Source: Bin87 sp963665395 (GTDB taxonomy: Bacteria; Chloroflexota; Dehalococcoidia; Lucifugimonadales; UBA3495). From it: DNA of 64,000 nucleotides. Made by a program: the position numbers and the translations under genes. The notes under the pieces are model-generated. The model searched no databases. It was not told where the DNA came from and worked only from the letters and a program-made list of their open reading frames with translations. Numbering within the stretch: position 1 is the stretch's first letter; each line of letters starts with the position of its first letter. Location of the stretch: assembly GCA_963665395.2 (NCBI GenBank), contig OY762251.1, forward strand, positions 620,001-684,000, written 5' to 3'. Positions 56,407 through 64,000 of this stretch are shown here, in pieces.

Positions 56407-57702
56407 ATGGTTAGCAACACGGGTTGGATGAGAGATCGGGAAGGCTTGGGACTCTGGGAGCACCGGGGCAAGGTCGCCGTGGTCGGTTGGGGACAATCGC
56501 ATATTGACCGGCGCTGGGACGGCGTGACCATGGACCGGAGCTGCGGCGGCCTGACCAAAGAGGCGTGTCTGAAGGCAATCGCCGACGCCGGCCTGTCGCT
56601 GGACGACATCGACGGGTTAATCACCAGCAGGGAAACCCGCGCCGAGCAGACCTGGGCGCCACGCCCGTACTTCGACCCGCCCTACGACACCGAAGACGGC
56701 CTGACCTACGCTTCGGCGGAGTGGATCCAGCGGGAGTTGGGGTTCAAGAACGCAAAGCATCTCTACTCCGACGCGCCCTACATCGGCCCGATGATGGGAC
56801 TGGCCGCCCAGGCGGTGGGCGACGGGTTGTGCGAGACGGCCCTGGTTTGGTATCCCATGGTCAACCTCGCCGGCCGGTACGGGCACAACAACCCGGTGAA
56901 CAACAGCGAGGAGGCGCCGGGGCCCAGCGCTTTCACCCTGCCGTGGGGCTACCAGAGCGGCGCCATGTTCAACAACCTGGTGATCTTCCAGCAGTACTGC
57001 AAGAAATACGGCAAGTCCCACGACGGGCTGGCGGATCTGTGCCTGAACCTGCGCCGCAACGGCCTGATGACGCCCTGGAGCTACTACGCGCTGCACGAGC
57101 CGTATCAGCTCACCCGCGAGGACTACCTGAACGGGCGCGTCATTGAGGAACCGCTGGTGATCTACGACTGCGACCGGCCGGTCAACACCTGCGCGGCCTT
57201 CATCTTCACCACCGCCGAGCGGGCCAGGGACCTGCGGCAAAAGCCGGTGTACGTCCTCAATCACGCTCAGACCGGCGGCCGGGGCCGCAGCACCATGTCA
57301 ACCCTGGAAGAGCACCAGGCGGCGGTGGCCAGCCTGGCGCGGAGGATGTGGGAGGGTTCCGGCCTGGGGCCGGATGACGTCGATATTTTCAACCCTTACG
57401 ACGGCTACCTGACCTTCACCCAGCAATTCCTGGAGGGTTTCCAGTGGCACGGCGTCAAGTTGGGCGAAGCCCACGACTTCTATGCCGAAGACATCAGGGT
57501 TGAAGGGCCGCATCCTTTCATGTCCAGCGGCGGAAACAACGGAACGGGGCGCACGCGAGCCTGCCTCTTCTCCGACAGCCTCGAGCAGCTGCGGGGCACG
57601 GCCGGAGCGCGGCAGGTGACGGTGCGGGCCGATACTGCCCTCGCCGGCTGCAATACCCCCGACAGCAACGGCTTCATCATGCTCAGCAAGCATCCGAGCT
57701 AG
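56407..57702 (+). CDS. thiolase-like acetyl-CoA acetyltransferase / lipid-transfer family protein
   Basis: ATG 56407 follows GAGGGGGTTGAG. 431 residues: KVAVVGWGQSHIDRRWDG, LTKEACLKAIADAGLSLDDI, DGLITSRETRAEQTW, and C-terminal GNNGTGRTRACLFSDSLEQL. The fold is that of the thiolase-like group found with DUF35 partners. The nucleophilic Cys context of true thiolases (C-x-S-G) is not evident; AAQAVGDGLCETALVWYP lies where a Cys is present but not in that motif. It may act in side-chain degradation of large acyl-CoAs as a complex rather than as a classic thiolase. Confidence 0.85.
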   Translation: MVSNTGWMRDREGLGLWEHRGKVAVVGWGQSHIDRRWDGVTMDRSCGGLTKEACLKAIADAGLSLDDIDGLITSRETRAEQTWAPRPYFDPPYDTEDGLTYASAEWIQRELGFKNAKHLYSDAPYIGPMMGLAAQAVGDGLCETALVWYPMVNLAGRYGHNNPVNNSEEAPGPSAFTLPWGYQSGAMFNNLVIFQQYCKKYGKSHDGLADLCLNLRRNGLMTPWSYYALHEPYQLTREDYLNGRVIEEPLVIYDCDRPVNTCAAFIFTTAERARDLRQKPVYVLNHAQTGGRGRSTMSTLEEHQAAVASLARRMWEGSGLGPDDVDIFNPYDGYLTFTQQFLEGFQWHGVKLGEAHDFYAEDIRVEGPHPFMSSGGNNGTGRTRACLFSDSLEQLRGTAGARQVTVRADTALAGCNTPDSNGFIMLSKHPS

Positions 57703-57760
57703 ATAGCGTTGCAATGCAGGCGGTTTCCATTGGTAGGGGCGAATAATTATTCGCCCCTAC
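57702..57760. mobile_element. 5' half of a GGTAGCGTT-family MITE
   Basis: GATAGCGTTGCAATGCAGGC at the left end, then the 28-bp palindrome at 57733-57760. The right terminal repeat is absent. The first base is the G of the thiolase-like gene TAG stop. The right part reaches the stop region of the convergent MidA gene (57757). Confidence 0.7.
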
Positions 57761-58863
57761 GCGCCCCCGAATCCCAGCAGCTCAATGTCCTTCCCCACCC
57801 CTTTGGCCTGGGCCAGAACTTTGAAGTTGCCATACTCGTCGGGGTCCACCAGGGTCATCATGGCGATGCGGTTCAGTTCCGTGCGGGCGGCAGATCGCCC
57901 TTGCTCCTGAACGGCATCGAGAAGCGGATAGAAACCCAGGTTCTCCAGAAACCGGCTCTGCTTAACGTAGCCCACGGTGGCCAGTCCGTGCCGCTGGCCC
58001 TCCTGCATGAGCGAGGTGAAGTCCACCAGGCAGGTGATGTCCTGTTGCCCGACGTGCTGGTACGGGTCGTCGCTGGCGACGTGTTGGCGGTAACACACCA
58101 GCGTCCCTACGGCGTTCTGGGGCGAATACAGGTCGGTCGCCACTTCGCCGTAGTCGATGGTGAGGACAAACCCGCGGTCCAGGGCTGCGTCAATCTGCCT
58201 CGTCCATTCCTCCATCGCCAGGTTCACCTCGCCCCGATACCCTTCCGGCAAGGATAAGCCCAGGCCGGTCAGCCTCTGCTCGATGCCGGGCGTGGACGGC
58301 TCGTCCAGAACTTCCGCGAGATTTCCGCCGGACAACGTGACGAATACTTCCTTGACCCTTCCACCCTGGATGACGAATCGGTGAACGGGGAAGTTGTCGA
58401 TCAACTCGTTGCACAGGATGCAGCCAACGACGTTGCGGAAGGCCCGGATCCCGTCGGTTTTGACTCGGTGGATCCCCGATGGCGCGTTCTGTGACTGCAG
58501 CGATCCCGGCTGGTAGTCCGCGGCGACGTAGGAAAGCGCCTGGGCGAAGCGGGGCGCCGTCCGGCGGCCGGCATCCACGATGGCCTGGGCCAGGACTCCG
58601 TCGCCGGAACCCACCTCGATGACATGGAAAACGGCCGGCTCTCCCAGGATGCGCCACATTTGCTCCAGTTGTCGCGCGATCAGGGCGCCGAAAACCGGAT
58701 GAGTCGTGGATGAGGTGCCGAAGTGCGCGCTGATCCGGTTGCCGCGGGCGGAATAAAAGCCGCCGCGGGGCGAGTAAAGGCAGGCTGCCATGAACCGGGC
58801 GAATGTAATTCGCCCATCCCGTTCAATCAGAGTCCTGATCTCCTGCTCAACCGCCGAACGCAA
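57757..58863 (-). CDS. MidA/NDUFAF7-family SAM-dependent methyltransferase
   Basis: Start uncertain: TTG 58863 has GGAG 6 bp upstream, TTG 58896 is the longest option. About 368 residues: EIRTLIERDGRITFARFMAA, SPRGGFYSARG, SAM motif FHVIEVGSGDGVLAQAIVDA, and CNELIDNFPVHRFVIQGGRV. NDUFAF7 (MidA) methylates an arginine of the complex I NDUFS2 subunit in eukaryotes. The bacterial role is less clear. No nuo genes are nearby. Confidence 0.82.
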   Translation of the reverse strand: MRSAVEQEIRTLIERDGRITFARFMAACLYSPRGGFYSARGNRISAHFGTSSTTHPVFGALIARQLEQMWRILGEPAVFHVIEVGSGDGVLAQAIVDAGRRTAPRFAQALSYVAADYQPGSLQSQNAPSGIHRVKTDGIRAFRNVVGCILCNELIDNFPVHRFVIQGGRVKEVFVTLSGGNLAEVLDEPSTPGIEQRLTGLGLSLPEGYRGEVNLAMEEWTRQIDAALDRGFVLTIDYGEVATDLYSPQNAVGTLVCYRQHVASDDPYQHVGQQDITCLVDFTSLMQEGQRHGLATVGYVKQSRFLENLGFYPLLDAVQEQGRSAARTELNRIAMMTLVDPDEYGNFKVLAQAKGVGKDIELLGFGGA

Positions 58864-58973
58864 CGTTATCTCCGTCGTGTGTATAATATCGAGCAATTCA
58901 CTCTGTTGGCGATGGAGGGGAAATCGTTGCCGGTTCCTGACGCGACAGAGGTTTTTGACAGGAGGGCCTGGTT

Positions 58974-59516
58974 ATGGGCATTCAGATCAAGCGCGTTGGA
59001 CACGTGGGAATACTGGTTTCCGATTTTGAACGGTCTTTCGAGTTTTACACCAAGGTGCTGGGCTGCAAGGTTACTTCCCGGCGGCGCCGGCCCGACGGGG
59101 CCGAGACGGCCTTCCTGCGGTTTGACGAAACCCACCATGATTTCGTCATCGCTTCCGCTCCCGAAGGCGTGGACGTGTCCGAGAACGTTCCCGGATCCGC
59201 CCGCCTGGTGCAGCAGGTAGCTTTTGAAGTGGAAAACCGCGACGAATTCATGAAGGCTCTGGCCCACATTCACACCCACGGAGCCGAGATCGTCAGCGGC
59301 CCGCTGACCCACGGCATTGAAGCCGGCGGGAACCTGGAAGGCAGCGGGAGCCGCTCCTTCTACTTCCTGGACCCGGACGGCAACCGGCTGGAGATCTTCT
59401 GCGACGGTATGAAGGTTCCCAACGGGGAGCAGTTCCCCAGGGCGGAATACGCCGACGCCATCCGGGATTTTATGGAGAAGCAGGCCGCCAAGGCGGCGGA
59501 ACTCTCCGCCGATTAG
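58974..59516 (+). CDS. VOC superfamily (glyoxalase/dioxygenase-type) protein
   Basis: ATG 58974 with GGAGG upstream. 180 residues with two beta-alpha-beta-beta-beta units. VGHVGILVSDFERSFEFYTK starts the first, with the metal-ligand His. QQVAFEVENRDEFMKALAHI and FYFLDPDGNRLEIFCDGM end the second, with the Glu ligand. The C-terminal helix AIRDFMEKQAAKAAEL is extra. Reaction cannot be assigned; dioxygenases, isomerases and lyases share this fold. Confidence 0.85.
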   Translation: MGIQIKRVGHVGILVSDFERSFEFYTKVLGCKVTSRRRRPDGAETAFLRFDETHHDFVIASAPEGVDVSENVPGSARLVQQVAFEVENRDEFMKALAHIHTHGAEIVSGPLTHGIEAGGNLEGSGSRSFYFLDPDGNRLEIFCDGMKVPNGEQFPRAEYADAIRDFMEKQAAKAAELSAD

Positions 59517-59575
59517 GTAGCGTTGCGATTCAGGTGGTTTCCCTTCGTAGGGGCGAATAATTATTCGCCCCTACG
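59516..59575. mobile_element. 5' half of a GGTAGCGTT-family MITE
   Basis: GGTAGCGTTGCGATTCAGG at the left end (first G is the last base of the VOC gene TAG stop), then the 28-bp palindrome at 59547-59574. No right terminal repeat. It is followed by a GTAGGGGCAACCCTTGTGG palindrome (about 59596-59621) of the kind found inside the 1964-2107 element. Confidence 0.7.
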
Positions 59576-59639
59576 ACCACACCACTCTGCATTGTAGGGG
59601 CAACCCTTGTGGTTGCCCCGGCGCGGTGCGGCCCGGCTG

Positions 59640-60521
59640 CTACCCCTGGCGCACGAACTTGTCGATGCCGGTGCCGTCGCTGAGGCCGACGTAGATGTCG
59701 CCTCGGGAGTCCACCCAGCTGCCGTGGCCGGGGCCGCGACAGTCGAAGCGGGACAGCACGTTGCCGGAGGTGTCCACCACGCTGACCCGGGCCGACGAGT
59801 CGTTGACGCTGCCCTCGCTGATCACCAGGTTTCCGGCGCTGTCCACGGAGATGTCCATGGGACGCTGGATGTCGTCCCAGATTTCGATGAACTCGCCGTC
59901 CAGGTTGAAGAGCTGCATCCGGTGGTTTTCCCGGTCGCAGAGGAAGATGGTGTCGTTGTGGATGAGCAGGCTGTGGGGGAGGTGGAAGTGCCCTGGCTCG
60001 CTCTTGCCCGGCTGTCCCCAGGACTGCTTGAGCTGGCCGTCCCAGCTGAACCGGTGGACGCGGGCGTTGCGGTAACCGTCGGCCACGTACAGATCGCCCG
60101 AGGGTGACGGCACCAGTTCGGTGGGGTAGTTGAACGGGCCGGCGGCCCGGGGGCAAAGGTCGCCCGGGTTCTCGCAGCCGGTATCCGAATGGACGCCGTG
60201 GCGTCCCAGCATCTGGACCGGCTTGCCGTCGATGGTATAGACCAGGCATACCGAGTTGTCCCGGTCGGTCAGGTACACCGTGTCGTCCCCGTCGATGTAG
60301 ATGCCGTGGGCAAAGGAGAAGGCGCCGTTGCCCCAGCTGTCCAGCAGGTTGCCGTCCCGGTCAAAGATGAGGATGGGCGGGTCCTTGCGCTGGAAGGCGA
60401 ACACCCGGTCCTGGGAGTCGGTGGCGATGGCGCTGACCATGGCGAAGGTGTCGCCCCCGGGCAGCTTGGCCCAGTTTTCCACCACTTCATAGGTGTAGTT
60501 GCCGCTTCCTACCGTAGTCAT
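59640..60521 (-). CDS. NHL-repeat beta-propeller protein (peptidyl-glycine lyase-like)
   Basis: ATG 60521 with GGAGG upstream. 293 residues built of repeated propeller blades: AIATDSQDRVFAFQRKDPPI, AHGIYIDGDDTVYLTDRDNS, ELVPSPSGDLYVADGYRNAR, HSLLIHNDTIFLCDRENHRM, PMDISVDSAGNLVISEGS. The pattern matches six-bladed NHL proteins related to peptidyl-alpha-hydroxyglycine alpha-amidating lyase. No signal peptide. An enzymatic role is possible but unproven. Confidence 0.82.
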   Translation of the reverse strand: MTTVGSGNYTYEVVENWAKLPGGDTFAMVSAIATDSQDRVFAFQRKDPPILIFDRDGNLLDSWGNGAFSFAHGIYIDGDDTVYLTDRDNSVCLVYTIDGKPVQMLGRHGVHSDTGCENPGDLCPRAAGPFNYPTELVPSPSGDLYVADGYRNARVHRFSWDGQLKQSWGQPGKSEPGHFHLPHSLLIHNDTIFLCDRENHRMQLFNLDGEFIEIWDDIQRPMDISVDSAGNLVISEGSVNDSSARVSVVDTSGNVLSRFDCRGPGHGSWVDSRGDIYVGLSDGTGIDKFVRQG

Positions 60522-60656
60522 GTTTCTGGCCTCCTGGTTGTTCGGATAGGGTCTCATTGGTTGACGCCCCTATTGTAACGCCGGAAAGCGGCCGGCGCAG
60601 GACAACGCCGCGGCGCTCTGGTATTCTCCCAGCAGATTGCGCCAGGAGGAACCCCC

Positions 60657-61523
60657 ATGCCCGAAGCCAGGTTGACCGTCGGCAACGTCGAAATCCTGTC
60701 CCTGAACGACCAGGAGGCCACGCTGCCCCTCAGCGATGTCTTTCCTGAGGTTCCCGCCGAAGCTTGGGCGCCCTACCGGGAACGCTATCCCAGCGGCTTC
60801 CGCGGCGACCACCTGCTGGCCCATTTCGAGTGCTACCTCATCCGCTCCCAGGGACAGACCATCCTGGTGGACACCGGGCTCGGCGGCGCGGCCACCAACC
60901 CCCACTCCATTGAGGCCATGGTCGGCGGGGCCGAAGGCCGTCTCTTGCAGGAACTGGAAGCGGCCGGCGTCAGCCCCGACGACGTCGACACCGTCTTCTT
61001 CAGCCACCTGCACTTCGATCATGTCGGCTGGAACCTCACCCACGAGCCGGGCGCTCCGGTTCGCGCCACCTTCCCCAACGCCCGCTACGTGGCCCACCGG
61101 GCCGACTGGGAGGTCTTCCAGCGGCCCGAGGTCAGGGAGCTCTTCCCGCCCCACTGGGACCATACCCTGGGCCCCCTCCAGGAGCTGGGGGCGCTGGACC
61201 TGCTGGACGGCGAGCGCGCGCTGACCGGCGAAATCACCGCCATCCCCACTCCAGGCCATACCCCGGGATCCATGAGCCTGACCATCGTATCCGGCGGACA
61301 GCGGGCCTACATCCTCGGCGACGTTTTCCACGGCCCGGCCCAGGTCACCGAAACTTCCTGGAAGTTCAGCTTTGACATGGACGCCGACCAGGGAGCGGCC
61401 ACCCGCGCCGCTATCATCGAGCGCGCCGAGTCCGAGGACGCCATCATGGCAATCTGCCACCACGGCGGCTTTGGCCGCGTAGTCCGCGCCGAGGGGCGCC
61501 GCTACTGGCAACTGGTTTCCTAG
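60657..61523 (+). CDS. metallo-beta-lactamase fold hydrolase
   Basis: ATG 60657 with CAGGAGG upstream. 288 residues. Metal ligands: SHLHFDHVGWN (H-x-H-x-D-H), PTPGHTPGSMSL, LGDVFHG (bridging Asp) and ICHHGGFG. The N-terminal LNDQEATLPLSDVFPEVPAE precedes the fold. Members hydrolyse lactones, thioesters or phosphodiesters; the position of the motifs suggests a lactonase-like or generic hydrolase. Confidence 0.9.
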   Translation: MPEARLTVGNVEILSLNDQEATLPLSDVFPEVPAEAWAPYRERYPSGFRGDHLLAHFECYLIRSQGQTILVDTGLGGAATNPHSIEAMVGGAEGRLLQELEAAGVSPDDVDTVFFSHLHFDHVGWNLTHEPGAPVRATFPNARYVAHRADWEVFQRPEVRELFPPHWDHTLGPLQELGALDLLDGERALTGEITAIPTPGHTPGSMSLTIVSGGQRAYILGDVFHGPAQVTETSWKFSFDMDADQGAATRAAIIERAESEDAIMAICHHGGFGRVVRAEGRRYWQLVS

Positions 61524-61551
61524 TGGCGTAACCGGACTATGGAGCAAAAGA

Positions 61552-62895
61552 ATGACCAACGTTACCGTCTGGCGGACGCGGATGTCCCACGCCCTGCCCT
61601 TCTACTACGGCTGGGTAATCGTGGGCAACGGGGTGGCGGTGAGCCTGTCCACCCGGACGGTGATGGCGGTGGCGACCCTTTCCGTGTTCGTCGTTCCGAT
61701 GACCCAATCCATGGGCTGGTCAGTGGGGATGTTCTCCGGGGCGGTCAGCCTGGGCGGGCTGGTGGCGGTCTTCATCTCGCCCATCGTGGGGAGATGGCTG
61801 GACAGGTACGGGGCGGGAGTCATCCTGGGGGCGGGTTCGTTCGCCACGGGGGCGATAGCGATTGGGCTGGCCTTCGTGGCCCATCCGCTGGCCTTCTATT
61901 GCCTGTACGTTCCGGGACGGATGATCTTCTCCGGGCCGCTGGAAATCGGGCTGCCCACGGCCATCAGCAACTGGTTCGTCCGCCGGCGTCCCCTGGGGCT
62001 GGCCGTGGACGCCATCGGCAAGGGGGCCGGCCTGGCCATGGTGCCCTGGGCGATGCAGCTGATTATCACCGGGTTCGACTGGCGCACGGCATGGTTCACC
62101 CTGGGGATTCTGACGTTGGCGCTGGGGGTCGTGCCGTCCCTGCTGCTGGTGGCGCGGCGGCCCGAGGACATGGGGCTGGAACCCGACCCGGCGCCGTCGC
62201 GGGAAGATTCACTCAACCGAGGTTCCGGCGAACGGGGTTCCGGCAGCCGGGATGCCGAGGCGTCCAGTGTTTCCGGCAACGCCGGCGGCTTCGCCGAAAT
62301 CGACTTCACGGTGGGGCAGGCGCTGCGGACGCGGGCCTTCTGGATCCTGGCGATCTTTTCCGGCGTCAGCATGATGGTTCAGGCGGGGGTGAGCCTGCAC
62401 CAGGTCTCCCACTACATCAACCAGGGAATTGATCCCCGCTTCGCCGCCATCAGCGCGAGCGCCTTCGCCCTGGCCCAAATGCCGGCGACCGTCTGCTGGG
62501 CGGCCCTGGCGCGGCGGATGCCCATCCGATACCTGATGACGGCAGCGTCATTCGTGGTAGCGCTGGCCGCGGCGGGAACGACGCTGAGCAATTGGCTGCT
62601 GCCGGAGCTAATCTCGGCGGCGGGGGTCGGGTTCGGCGTGGGGGGCCTGCACCTGTTGATCCGGCTGGTGTGGGCGGACTACTACGGGCGGCAGAATCTG
62701 GGCACCATCCGCGGGCTGACCATGTCGGTGCAGGTGGGCGGACAGGCGTTGGGGCCGGTAATCGCCGGGTTCATGTTCGATTATTTCGACAGCTACCGGA
62801 TCCCGTTCACGTTTTTCGCCGTGGCGGTGTTCCTGGCGGGGCTGATGGCGGTGGCGGCGAGGCCGCCGGAGGCTCCGGGGGCGGCGGTTCGGTAG
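61552..62895 (+). CDS. MFS transporter, OFA-like
   Basis: 447 residues, 12 hydrophobic spans. LPFYYGWVIVGNGVAVSLST, VVPMTQSMGWSVGMFSGAVS, GRWLDRYGAGVILGAG, NWFVRRRPLGLAVDAIG. A longer central loop (about 225-260) is rich in Ser and Gly (NRGSGERGSGSRDAEASS). It lies 28 bp after the metallo-hydrolase gene on the same strand and may import or export that enzyme's substrate or product. Confidence 0.88.
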   Translation: MTNVTVWRTRMSHALPFYYGWVIVGNGVAVSLSTRTVMAVATLSVFVVPMTQSMGWSVGMFSGAVSLGGLVAVFISPIVGRWLDRYGAGVILGAGSFATGAIAIGLAFVAHPLAFYCLYVPGRMIFSGPLEIGLPTAISNWFVRRRPLGLAVDAIGKGAGLAMVPWAMQLIITGFDWRTAWFTLGILTLALGVVPSLLLVARRPEDMGLEPDPAPSREDSLNRGSGERGSGSRDAEASSVSGNAGGFAEIDFTVGQALRTRAFWILAIFSGVSMMVQAGVSLHQVSHYINQGIDPRFAAISASAFALAQMPATVCWAALARRMPIRYLMTAASFVVALAAAGTTLSNWLLPELISAAGVGFGVGGLHLLIRLVWADYYGRQNLGTIRGLTMSVQVGGQALGPVIAGFMFDYFDSYRIPFTFFAVAVFLAGLMAVAARPPEAPGAAVR

Positions 62896-63014
62896 CGGGT
62901 GGGGGTGTTATAGCGCGGCGATGAGGCGCGGAGGTAGGCGGTTATCGCGGCACACGGCGTCTGCCAACTCGGCTTCAACGCCATGGCGGAGACTACGACG
63001 GCCCAGCCGACCGG

Positions 63015-63215
63015 CTATGCTTTCGTGGCGCGGTTGCTCGGTGTGCTTTCGTTTTTCGGAGGTTGCCACTGCTTGGGAACGCTGTCGCCAGTTCGCACTT
63101 GCGGTGGACCACTTTGGTGCCCATATTGCCTAAACGCAGCGTCGGTCAAGTGGATTTCGCCGGAAACACTGTCCGGAATTTGTGTGGGACTACGTTCGTC
63201 TTGTTCATTAGCCAT
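63015..63215 (-). CDS. small hypothetical protein, third gene of terminal cassette
   Basis: ATG 63215 with GGAGG upstream. 66 residues: ANEQDERSPTQIPDSVSGEI, HLTDAAFRQYGHQSGPPQVR, TGDSVPKQWQPPKNES. No motif recognised. Its start follows the stop of the preceding small gene by 2 bp, so the three genes at the window end form one unit. Confidence 0.55.
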   Translation of the reverse strand: MANEQDERSPTQIPDSVSGEIHLTDAAFRQYGHQSGPPQVRTGDSVPKQWQPPKNESTPSNRATKA

Positions 63216-63217
63216 GG

Positions 63218-63385
63218 TTAAGCCTCCTGATTGGCGTTGCGCTTCTTGCGGTCGGCGGGGGTAGTGCCCTTGGTCGGCGGTTGCCATTTCTTGGCTTTGC
63301 CGCCAGCCGGTCTGGGCTCAGGCTGACCGCCCCCCCTTCGCTTTGTACCCCTCTCTCCATACAGTTCCCGTTTTTGAGTGCTCAC
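63218..63385 (-). CDS. small basic hypothetical protein
   Basis: GTG 63385 has GGAGG 8 bp upstream. 55 residues, strongly basic and rich in Gly, Pro and Lys: STQKRELYGERGTKRRGGG, then PAGGKAKKWQPPTKGTTPAD and RKKRNANQEA. The composition suggests nucleic-acid binding or a disordered tail-like protein. It lies 3 bp after the upstream gene stop and 2 bp before the next start. Confidence 0.6.
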   Translation of the reverse strand: MSTQKRELYGERGTKRRGGGQPEPRPAGGKAKKWQPPTKGTTPADRKKRNANQEA

Positions 63386-63388
63386 CTT

Positions 63389-64000
63389 CTAATCCTCCCG
63401 TAACTCATGCGAAATTCTTCTGTACCAGCCGTCGGTCATTTTTGGCTCTGATGCGTTGGAAACCCATGCCGACACCAAGATTGCTGTGATTTCAGCCGGG
63501 ACTATAAAATCTTGCGTGAATTGTTCGGTTTGGTTGGGTTCAATCATTCTGTCCAGATCTGACGACTCTCGATGCACTTCTTGCCACGGGAATTCTATCT
63601 CTCGCACATCGGTTTGTTCGGAGGCAAAAGTTCGTTGCATCTCATCAATGCCTTCATCATCATACGGCGAGAGCGCCTTCAGCGTCCATCGTACTTCGTT
63701 GACATCACACAAACCAGTCCCCGTATTTTTTGCGGCCAGTGTAACTATCACCGCGTCATAAGCCTGACTCACCGGCACCCGCACCACCTGCAACTCCATG
63801 GTGAGGCTGGGGATGTGCTCCCGGCCGCGCCGGTAGTTCCGGTCGGCTACGTACAGCGTCACCAGAAAGGCCGCCGCCGTTCCTCCCGTACCGATTACCA
63901 TTCCCAACCTTCCTACGTCGATTGAGGCAATCCCCTTCGGTGGCGTGGCGTCAAGCCACCTGTAGGTGTTCTGTGTTATGGCGATGACCAGCGTTATTGC
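63389..64000 (-). CDS. membrane protein with extracytoplasmic domain, 5' truncated by window edge
   Basis: The frame is open to the window end, so the start is outside; 203 residues visible. The first visible residues (AITLVIAITQNTYRW) look hydrophobic. A clear span MVIGTGGTAAAFLVTLYVAD follows, then a beta-rich domain: LTMELQVVRVPVSQAYDAVI, VTLAAKNTGTGLCDVNEVRW, and ILVSAWVSNAS. A start inside the window (TTG 63907) would remove the first hydrophobic part. First gene of a three-gene cassette; function unknown. Confidence 0.6.
   Translation of the reverse strand, partial: AITLVIAITQNTYRWLDATPPKGIASIDVGRLGMVIGTGGTAAAFLVTLYVADRNYRRGREHIPSLTMELQVVRVPVSQAYDAVIVTLAAKNTGTGLCDVNEVRWTLKALSPYDDEGIDEMQRTFASEQTDVREIEFPWQEVHRESSDLDRMIEPNQTEQFTQDFIVPAEITAILVSAWVSNASEPKMTDGWYRRISHELRED

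Noticed and set aside
62921..63264. Plus-strand frames after the last MFS gene
   Set aside because: No ribosome-binding site or domain; the minus strand has three closely spaced frames, the two small ones with strong GGAGG sites.
1..64000. tRNA, rRNA or riboswitch genes
   Set aside because: No cloverleaf-type T-arm, rRNA segment or recognisable riboswitch core was seen while reading both strands; a covariance search would be needed to exclude small RNAs.

Overview
The window is GC-rich bacterial DNA of about 64 kb, densely coding on both strands, with no rRNA, tRNA or CRISPR array that I could see. The gene mix (many OFA-type major facilitator transporters, CaiB/BaiF CoA transferases, enoyl-CoA hydratases, a DUF35/thiolase-like pair, TcuA-like flavoprotein, five Uma2 nucleases and heavy interspersed repeats) looks like a Chloroflexota genome of the SAR202/Dehalococcoidia or sponge-associated kind. 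That placement is an inference from gene content, not from a marker gene.

Layout. 1-0.9 kb: end of a DUF4160 / DUF2442-HTH pair. 0.97-2.4 kb: a Uma2 gene and a cluster of three MITE-like elements. 2.4-10.1 kb: an incomplete HK97-type phage structural module (prohead protease, major capsid protein, head-tail connector, tail-tube-like protein, large tail protein). A reverse-strand cargo of two membrane/coiled-coil proteins and a PaREP1/HEPN-like protein splits the module. No terminase, portal, tape measure, integrase or lysis gene is present. 10.1-14.3 kb: three coiled-coil proteins with a nuclease-like C-terminal domain, two of them tandem duplicates that also carry copies of the 3' end of a flavoprotein gene. 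14.4-18.7 kb: a defence block (Panacea-domain protein with an acidic partner, C5 cytosine methyltransferase, putative restriction enzyme, GIY-YIG protein, Vsr, Uma2).

18.7-28.1 kb: retropepsin-like protease, MFS, two Uma2 genes, a coiled-coil membrane protein, ATP sulfurylase, a VWA lipoprotein with a collagen-like segment, a beta-class DNA methyltransferase overlapping a frameshifted small gene, and an enoyl-CoA hydratase. 28.2-32.9 kb: three tandem PaREP1/HEPN-like paralogues followed by a NYN-domain RNase-like gene, threonine synthase, Uma2, and a second NYN gene carrying an in-frame MITE. 33-37.1 kb: inositol monophosphatase family, SDR, HEPN pair, TPR protein, and a DinJ/YafQ-type toxin-antitoxin pair whose antitoxin is duplicated inside one protein.

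37.1-42.7 kb: a tightly coupled reverse-strand signalling operon, STAS protein - REC/PP2C phosphatase - RsbW-like kinase - periplasmic binding lipoprotein - sensor histidine kinase. It reads as a partner-switching circuit gated by an extracellular ligand. 42.8-62.9 kb: mostly metabolic genes (MFS, HpcH/HpaI aldolase, ThDP enzyme, NaChBac-like channel, alpha/beta hydrolase, enoyl-CoA hydratase, nitroreductase, fused CaiB/BaiF protein, HAD, DUF35 plus thiolase-like protein, MidA methyltransferase, VOC, NHL, metallo-beta-lactamase fold, MFS). These are separated by composite palindromic repeats. 63.0-64.0 kb: a reverse-strand cassette of three unknown genes, the first running off the window.

Interspersed repeats are a dominant feature. 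They include a MITE family with GGTAGCGTT ends and 9-10 bp target duplications, a 28-bp palindrome starting GTAGGGGCGAATAA, GTCATTGCGAG palindromes, CCCGCGAAAGCGGG palindromes and TCAGAAGCAGGATT repeats. Several are translated inside genes.
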